64,000 nt of DNA from Sipunculus nudus (lineage: Eukaryota > Annelida > Sipuncula > Golfingiida > Sipunculidae): positions 63,285,176-63,349,175 of the forward strand of contig CM049316.1 in the NCBI GenBank assembly GCA_026874595.1. The letters are read 5' to 3'. The position numbers and the translations under genes were made by a program. Positions 57,501-64,000 of the stretch are shown one piece after another. Positions within the stretch are counted from its first letter, which is position 1. Every line of letters starts with the position of its first letter. The notes beneath the pieces were generated by a model. That model saw only the letters and a program-made list of their open reading frames with translations. It searched no databases and was not told the origin of the DNA.

Positions 57501-57819
57501 CTAAATTATTCAAAACCATAGGGGTGTTTATCATAAATGACCCTTTCATAGAAATTTTAAAACCAGCCATTATTTACCATAATTATGGTAATTACAGAAA
57601 AGATGAAATTGTATAATTATCAAAATTCCTTCTCCAAACTGTGGCTATAAAAGGAGGAAATACTGTATTTAAATTTTGAATCCCTGAAGGAGGTTAACCT
57701 CACCTGTCTGGAGAGTAGTTCTGCATTGAGCAATGTACTGACTGCGAGTGTACCACTCTGGGATAAATCTTCGTAACTTGTGCGTCGTACACTGATTCGA
57801 TCTCGTTCATTCTGAACTG
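51075..57819 (-). CDS. HNF4: Hepatocyte nuclear factor 4 (NR2A nuclear receptor), 3' half of gene
   Basis: Transcription factor that binds DR1-type sites as a homodimer and holds fatty acids in its ligand pocket. Five in-frame coding exons on the minus strand: 57819-57704, 56403-56254, 54849-54609, 53645-53409 and 51523-51075, together 396 residues. They contain the hinge (VQNERDRIS...RRTSYED), the ligand-binding domain ([53 protein letters not shown]-like block, [10 protein letters not shown]) and the AF-2 helix [11 protein letters not shown] His/Ser/Pro-rich F domain ends FKQEPQVL, recalling the vertebrate KQEVI end. The exon entering at 57819 needs one base from an upstream exon. The two-zinc-finger DNA-binding exons were not seen up to 64000 and should lie further right. 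Confidence 0.95.
53215..53408 (-). repeat. minisatellite seeded from HNF4 exon donor
   Basis: Six to seven imperfect units of about 24-45 bp on the minus strand, most with GTAAATATC(TCATATAAA) or a close variant. The first of these is the real donor of exon 53645-53409. Confidence 0.75.
53409..53645 (-). CDS. HNF4: HNF4 ligand-binding domain exon (helices 9-12)
   Basis: Acceptor TTTTTTACAG, donor GTAAAT. Encodes [38 protein letters not shown] and the AF-2 LLQEMLL. Confidence 0.97.
54609..54849 (-). CDS. HNF4: HNF4 ligand-binding domain exon (helices 4-8)
   Basis: Acceptor TTCTTTCACAG, donor GTATGT. Encodes [32 protein letters not shown] and LKAIVFFDP. Confidence 0.96.
55880..56050. repeat. 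diverged intronic repeat, related to 58750-58935
   Basis: Shares TATCTCTGACAG, TTATGCAAAAA(G/T)GCAAT, AAACAACCAATC and GGCACACCACT in the same order with 58750-58935. Family unknown. Confidence 0.5.
56254..56403 (-). CDS. HNF4: HNF4 ligand-binding domain exon (helix 3 region)
   Basis: Fifty codons, phase 0 on both sides, acceptor ATTTCCCACAG, donor GTATTA. Encodes [20 protein letters not shown] and [13 protein letters not shown]. Confidence 0.95.
57100..57494 (-). mobile_element. Harbinger-like MITE (copy 5), degraded
   Basis: The right end complement reads GCCTGAAAAAAAAGGTTGGG, then TTCTCAGGCACCGCCTGCAT; the left end TTAGGCACTTTTTTTTCAGA matches the other end. Minus orientation, about 395 bp. 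The TIRs have drifted. Confidence 0.6.
57704..57819 (-). CDS. HNF4: HNF4 hinge exon
   Basis: Acceptor TTTTATTACAG, donor GTGAGG. Entry phase 1 gives (A)[17 protein letters not shown] and then a Leu/Ser-rich stretch ending [10 protein letters not shown]; ends in phase 0. Confidence 0.93.
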
Positions 57820-57968
57820 CTGTAATAAAATAGATAAGGCAAAAAGTTGGTAAACTGTTTAGCTCAATAGTAGTTTCAATGATTTTTTTATCATCAATAT
57901 CTGTATTTATATAAACTTATTTATTTTTCATGAATTTTACAAATAGTTAGTTATATAAAAACTAATCA

Positions 57969-58150
57969 TGGCACTCTCCATGGCTCAGACAATGGCAATC
58001 AGTAATCTGTAGGGGTGGAGGAAACTGGGGAACCTGGAGAAAATCACTGGTCTTAGACAGGCAACTACAACCAACTCTCATAGCCACACCAGGAATCAAA
58101 CCCTGGTCACCAGCGGAGAAGTAGGGCATTTCAGACCTTCTAGGCCCCTG
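57969..58150 (-). mobile_element. SINE-like repeat (minus copy)
   Basis: The complement has CAGGGTTTGATTCCTGG (B-box-like), then GGCTATGAGAGTTGGTTGTAG and ATGGAGAGTGC, colinear with 23548-23725. Confidence 0.55.
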
Positions 58151-61100
58151 GCTATGGTATTAAAGTAGTATATAACAGATTTTGTCAATATCTATACACA
58201 TTTTGTTTGTGCAATGGTTTAATTTTGCTTGGCTATGCCTTTTTTGGCTTTGGTTACCTGGAAAGGTAAATTTATTTGCATAGAATACATGAATAGGTAG
58301 TTTATAAAAGTATATAGATTTCAATTATAACATTGAGAAAGCTGCCAAATAGCCACACATTCTCTAGCCAGAATGAACTTATGTAAGTGCTGTCCTGGGC
58401 TTAGGTGAGTTTGGAAGGCCACCGCTGCAGATATAGGAATAGACACAGGTCATGGTCAGCAGACAGTGCAAAAACCTATTTTTATGATCCTTGTAAGTGC
58501 ACATTAGTGGTTGGAATCAGTTGTATATTCATATTCAAATACTGAAAGATAAAAAACAAACGATGATTGATTATTATTCTATTATCTATTTTACCAAGAA
58601 TCTTCTGTATACAATTTTACCTAAGATATTGACAGAGTTAATCCAGTTTAATTTGTACAAAGAGCTGAAAGGTCATGGCAACGGCAGATTGTTTCTTTAT
58701 TCATTGCACAAGGTTAAGTTTTTTTATGCTGTTTGCTGTTTTGTGCATAGTTTTTCTAATATCTCTGACAGGATTACAATATATTATCTGAATAACATGG
58801 CTTATTTAGATGCACATCATAATGCAATTGTTTGTGATCACTTATGCAAAAAGGCAATTTATTTAATCAATGATTAAAAAAAAACAACCAATCATTGATA
58901 TAAAATAGATTTATTGGCACACCACTTGTGCACATTAAATCAATGTGCTTAATCCAGCCAAAGTTATCAGCATCATCCAAAACTGGAATCTTACTTCAAG
59001 CAGAGTTAGTGACATACAGCATAAACTGTAACAAAATATTTTGTGGGATATTTTGTGCAGTGCTCAAAAGGATATCAGCATTGGCTGAAACAAAATATCT
59101 TGTGCTCAAAAAGATATATCAGCATCAGTTTTGTCACAGTTTCCTAATAAATTTTGATACACAGGAAATGTTCGACATTCAGAAATAAAATACATGGTCA
59201 TGGTTTTATTACTGTTTTAAATGTGTTGTGTGAGGGTCACACCTGTGAGCTTTTGTGACTCTGACCTGAAAATCAGCTTGACACCACTTTATAAATAATG
59301 CACGGTTCATTGGAGAGCCTTGTATAAATGCATTTCAAGTATGCAAAACATCAGTTTTTTTTATGAAGAAATCACACACATTGTATTGACATAGTTAATT
59401 GATATTCACTGCATGTGGTAGATACTGCAACATGACGATTCAGAACTTTTCAAATACAAGCACTGCCACATTATTTGGCAGTCATTTATAGTGAAGGTAG
59501 CTTTGGGCTCATCACGGTATGTCAACATAATATCTCAAAAAGTTCTTCATGAATTTCAAAAAAATTCTGTGTTAGATTTAGAAATTACAGTTTTGAAGTG
59601 GAACAATCAAATTAAGGGCAGATCTGACTGCAGAACAATCCAGATTTTCCCTCTTTTGTCCGTTTATTCCTGTTTATTATCACAATATTTAAAAGAAATT
59701 TTGTGGATAGTAATTCTCAGGTCAAGGAAAAGTGAAAACATTTAGGATTAAATTTTCCGGTACATCTTACCTGTAATTTGCTACATCAGTTGTGAATTGC
59801 TACAGTATGTTTGAGTGTGAGCATCACCTTAATTATAGGTAGCTAGACAGTGCTTAACAGTTAAATTTTAGATATCGTACTGAGTGATATTTGTAAATTG
59901 GCAAATGAAGTTCATAAATGTCTGTTGTATAAATTTATAATTTAAACAAGACAGGTTTAAAGTGGAATGTTTAATTAAACAGAATGGAAATCATTTTCCA
60001 GTACGCTAAAACATCATACACTGATGATCTTTTATATTTATGATACATAATCAATATGCATATAATCATACTGTATGACAGCACAGACCAAAGGATAAAT
60101 TTAATATTTCTAAGCTATTGAAGCACATGTGTGTCCTGTATCCAAGTATAATTATATAAAGTCATATAAAAAGTAGGACAGAGCATATTATGATAATAAG
60201 TCAGCAAAACTATGAAAGAAATCCTTTTGCAAGTTCGAGCATACCTGGTGATGCTTTAATTAAACTTTACGACACATTACACAGCTAGCTAGCTCAGGTA
60301 AAATCTGTAATATGGCGAACTGTTGAAGTTAATTTATGTTCACTACATGTATGCACAGTTTCCAAAAATGGGACAAAAGGTGCAAGAAAGATTGATCACA
60401 AAAACAGCGGAGGGGATCAGTCCTTGTTTAAATTATTTGCTTTGACAGTGAGCATGCTGAGGTGCTATTAATATCACTTTATTCTGGCAGCACTCCCTTC
60501 TTGAGTGGTGACCTGGATCTGAATTTGGTGGTACCACTCACAGACTGACTTCACACTGATAAGGAACCGATAACCTTTGCCCCAAGGATTCATTGCCTGG
60601 GCTAATATGGTAAATCAATATATGAGCTTGGACACCTCAGGAATTTGTGATAAGACTCAGGTACGAAGCTACAAGTCTGCAACTGGCTAGACCAGTTCTT
60701 GTGCCATGGGAAGACATGTTCTCTCTGCATGTCATTGAGGCTTCACCTGCAACCTTGCAGACAGCCTTGACCTTTGAACCCTTAAACAATCAGAGTCGGC
60801 CATCTTGTGAAACTGTCTACCTCCCACACCTGATAGACCGCATTAAAGTCAAGTATTCAAAACTGCAGATTTGATAGATTTGGTATTTGTATGCACATTT
60901 ATTTCAATGCATTTTGCTATTAAAAGAAAAATGTTAAATGTCATAAATACCTTAATAGTGTATAGTTATATTGTCACAGTTTTAAGGTAACTGGCAATAT
61001 TCAGTATATAGTCTGTTCCATCATCAATCATCACCTGTTTTTTGTAATAGAAAACTTTATTAGTTAAATTTCAAGGGAGAAAATAAGAAGGATAGACAAT

Positions 61101-64000
61101 AAATTGGCCTAATTTTCAACAAGAGAAATTAACACCTATACATACGTATTATTTAAGAAACATGATTATTTTAAAATATGAGAAATCAGTCAGCAGTTAT
61201 CCCACTGATGATTTGATTGTAAAATCTTTTAACTTTAGATTTATGAGTTGTTTCTTTTAAATCATTTGATATTTTTCTGTGGAAGCCATTTTAATAGGAA
61301 CAATCACATTTCTCAGGAACAGCATAAAATCAATGCTAATTAAGTGTTTTATTCTCTTTTACTTAAAATACCAAAGAACAAAATGTTTTATGTGCTGTAA
61401 TACATTTTGTATTGTATAAATGCTTATTATTTTTTGTTTAAATTTCTTTGAAGTTGGTAATAATTTATTTAAAATTTTGTAACTTGTATATTTGTTAATA
61501 GCCTGAGGGAATTAATACACACTGATTTTTCCAAAAATCATTGGGAACAAGAGTATCGAGGATTAGAAAGTATAATACATATACAGGTAAATAAAGCTAT
61601 TAAGATATAATTCTTAGCCTGAACTTATGATTAAAATGTTTAGAATATGTAAAATAAAAGATTGTAATGACAGTGAAAGAATTCAAAACAAATACCAGAA
61701 ATATATACTTTTACAACTATGATAACATCCTAATGAGGTAGACCATTTTGTCATAAAATTAATGTATGCATTGTTACCAAGACAACCAAATGATTCGGGT
61801 ATTACCATGGCAATAAAATAAAGGAAAGCACTGCTATGAACACAGCATTATAAAAACTTTAACAAATATTTTAAATTGAAGCAACTCCTATGTTTAAAAG
61901 TAAATTAAAAACACATTTTTCATGGAATATTTTATGCCTAGTCATTTTGTTTGATATTTTATACTATTGATAGTGAAATGTTTGAACATTTTAGTGAAAT
62001 TATGGAAGTTTTAACAGATAATTGAACTATTGACTTTTACATGTCTTTTTTGATACTATAAGCTTCTGAATGTAATATTTTAGTCAACTGGACTTTAATT
62101 TATTCTTACAATAGTATGTTTAATGATTGGTGATTGTATTCTAGTTATGTAATAGCATTTTAGAGCATGTATCATCATGGATTTTACACTTTATAAAATT
62201 AATTATTATTATTATTATTATTATTATGTTTTCATTATAATACAGTTAGAGCCCTTTGTAGCATTTTGAAAATTCTTGATGAATCTTTCTCTTCTTTAAA
62301 TTTTTTTCTTCAATGTCCATGTATAAAATTTTTCTTCATCAGTAATCCACAAGTGCTTCAAGTGTACTCACACAAGTCTGTGACAGTGTTATGATACTGT
62401 ACTTATGTATGCCCAAGCTTCAAGCCCCATGCTCAAGAGGGTGCAAGGTTTGCTCCTCTATAGTCAAAAGTTACTTCTCTGGGAACAAAGTGTGTGTTTA
62501 GATTCAAAGGTTTACTGATGCGGCAATGGTTGCGGTTTACCCATCCTGATAAACAATGGTTCAAGAGGGTACATAGAGTAATCTTTTGGCTTAAAGGGCA
62601 TTGTAACTGAAGTAGTTATGTTTTCCTATAGTTGTCTCAAGGCTGCTGACCACACGAACTGAAGTACTGGAGTTTGATACACTATACTCTGAGACAGGTC
62701 AAAGTATCAACAGACTCCATATCATTCTATTAAAGGTAGTATTAGAGTACTTTGGCCTATTGGTGCCGCATATGTTTTTTTTATTTGAATAGCTTACAGT
62801 TACTCAACCACATGTGATTACTTAAAGAATAAGGACTTCCTTGACCTAGATGACTTGGAGTTTATACCTTCAGAAATGAACCAACTCTACCTTTTTTTCA
62901 AAATAATTCCTTCTCTTCTGGGAATTCAAATGGCTGAATTTTTATAAAATATGAAGGGTAAACGGCAGATGTGTGTATGGCATGTAACCAAGATTTACAG
63001 GGTAGGTTAAGCTGAATATAGGGTCAAAGTATGGCCCTTCCTTTTCCTCCAGGATAGATTTATCACTTTGCAACAATAATTCTGGTCAATATATATCAAG
63101 AAATACATTCAGAATTACTAAATGATCACTGCAATGGAACTCGCACAAAGAGAGCATGAATCGCTTGTATTGTATGTCCTCTACTAGATCAACAGCTAAG
63201 TCTCAATGTCATATTCCTAGTTCATGATCATATTATTTGGATACTTTTAAAATAAAATTTTTTCTGTGTTTAAACTGTTTAATTAAACTACACTAAAATT
63301 AATTATAATAAAGCTTAAAAATAGATTTTTTTCAACTTCTGTATATACTATCAAAAACTCTCTCCACTCATGCTGATTTAACAAATCAAACTGTAGATCG
63401 ATAACTATAGATATACAGGAACTGATGCCACTGCTGAAAGCTTCCTATAATAATCCTCTATTTTCAACAATATAAGTATTGACAATTATCCTGCTTGCTG
63501 CTATATTTTTATTGTTTCTGTTGGGAAAGGTATCAGGAAAATCTGATTGCAGAGATATATCTTGGAAATTCAACTGCTGCTTGCTTCTATATTTTTATTG
63601 TTCCTGTTAGGAAAAGGTTTATATCAGGGAAATCTGATTGCAGACATATATCTGGGAAATTCAACTGCATGTTTACAGGCATGAGCTCAAAATGATTCAA
63701 TGATAAGCATGCCCTATTATAAAAGCCCATTGCAGTCAACTTGTGCAATAGTATATTTTCACGGTGTGTTATAACCACAACGAAACCTCTCCAAGCTAAA
63801 AATAACTGTAAATGCATTCTATAATTCAGTGGTCTGACTTTTTTCTATTGTTGTCTCAAGCTTTTAACTAACAAGACTTTTAGGGACCATGAGACTTGTG
63901 TACACCAGAACACTTTTTAATATGTATAATAAATATGCCATACGTCTAGTTTCAAGAGTAAATGTTCAAAATTCCTGTACCTCCCTGGACACTTGTTTTT
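58151..64000. other. HNF4 intron, no exon recognised
   Basis: AT-rich sequence up to the window edge. I looked on the minus strand for the HNF4 zinc-finger exons and found none. It contains the diverged repeat partner 58750-58935, an (ATT)n run near 62205-62226 and a 93-bp tandem duplication at 63495-63690. Confidence 0.6.
63495..63690. repeat. tandem duplication, unit about 93-97 bp, two copies
   Basis: The words CTATATTTTTATTGTT(T/C)CTGTT, AAATCTGATTGCAGA and GGAAATTCAACTGC repeat in order. Confidence 0.85.

Noticed and set aside
57820-64000. HNF4 DNA-binding-domain exons
   Set aside because: Searched the minus strand for the zinc-finger blocks and saw none.

Overview
This is a window of animal (eukaryotic) nuclear DNA, AT-rich and dense in repeats. 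It carries three recognisable multi-exon host genes and many transposable elements. The gene contents (PSME3IP1/FAM192A, NDUFB9, HNF4) are metazoan. The repeats point to a lophotrochozoan, most likely a bivalve mollusc: pearl/HINE-like elements with a TCCG/ACGG microsatellite, 145-160 bp tandem cores and a terminal hairpin, plus a Gmr1-like Ty3/gypsy element. The species cannot be named from the sequence alone.

Layout. 1-7092: an almost complete LTR retrotransposon, cut by the left window edge inside its 5' LTR. Its single 1477-codon gag-pol ORF has the order gag-protease-integrase-reverse transcriptase-RNase H, so the integrase lies before the RT as in Ty1/copia although the domains are Ty3/gypsy-like. 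The two LTRs look identical over the 580 bp that can be compared, so insertion was recent. It sits inside an older tandem-repeat element (7093-8034) with a Helitron-like 3' end; a second copy lies at 14356-15241. 8035-15749: no gene recognised, only MITEs and microsatellites.

15761-25077 (+): PSME3IP1, a nuclear PA28-gamma proteasome-activator partner, in at least six coding exons. Its large introns hold two Harbinger-like MITEs, a 2.6-kb pearl-like element and SINE-like sequences. 25078-29600: convergent intergenic region with minisatellites and pogo-like MITEs. 29808-42500 (-): NDUFB9, a complex I LYR-motif subunit, complete in four coding exons. Its introns hold two hAT MITEs with perfect 8-bp target duplications, a 1.77-kb TIR element and a MITE interrupted by a pearl-like element. 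42700-51074: no coding exon found; low-complexity DNA, a 544-bp tandem duplication and pogo-like MITEs. 51075-57819 (-): the ligand-binding and F-domain half of HNF4 (NR2A). Its DNA-binding exons were not found and should lie to the right of the window.

The three host genes have unrelated housekeeping or regulatory roles: nuclear proteasome regulation, mitochondrial respiration, and fatty-acid-sensing transcription. Nothing suggests an operon-like unit. The most notable observations are the IN-before-RT retrotransposon with intact coding capacity, two repeat families that share a 12-bp GGTGGCGCCACC palindrome, and two host genes in which a minisatellite has grown out of a 5' splice site.
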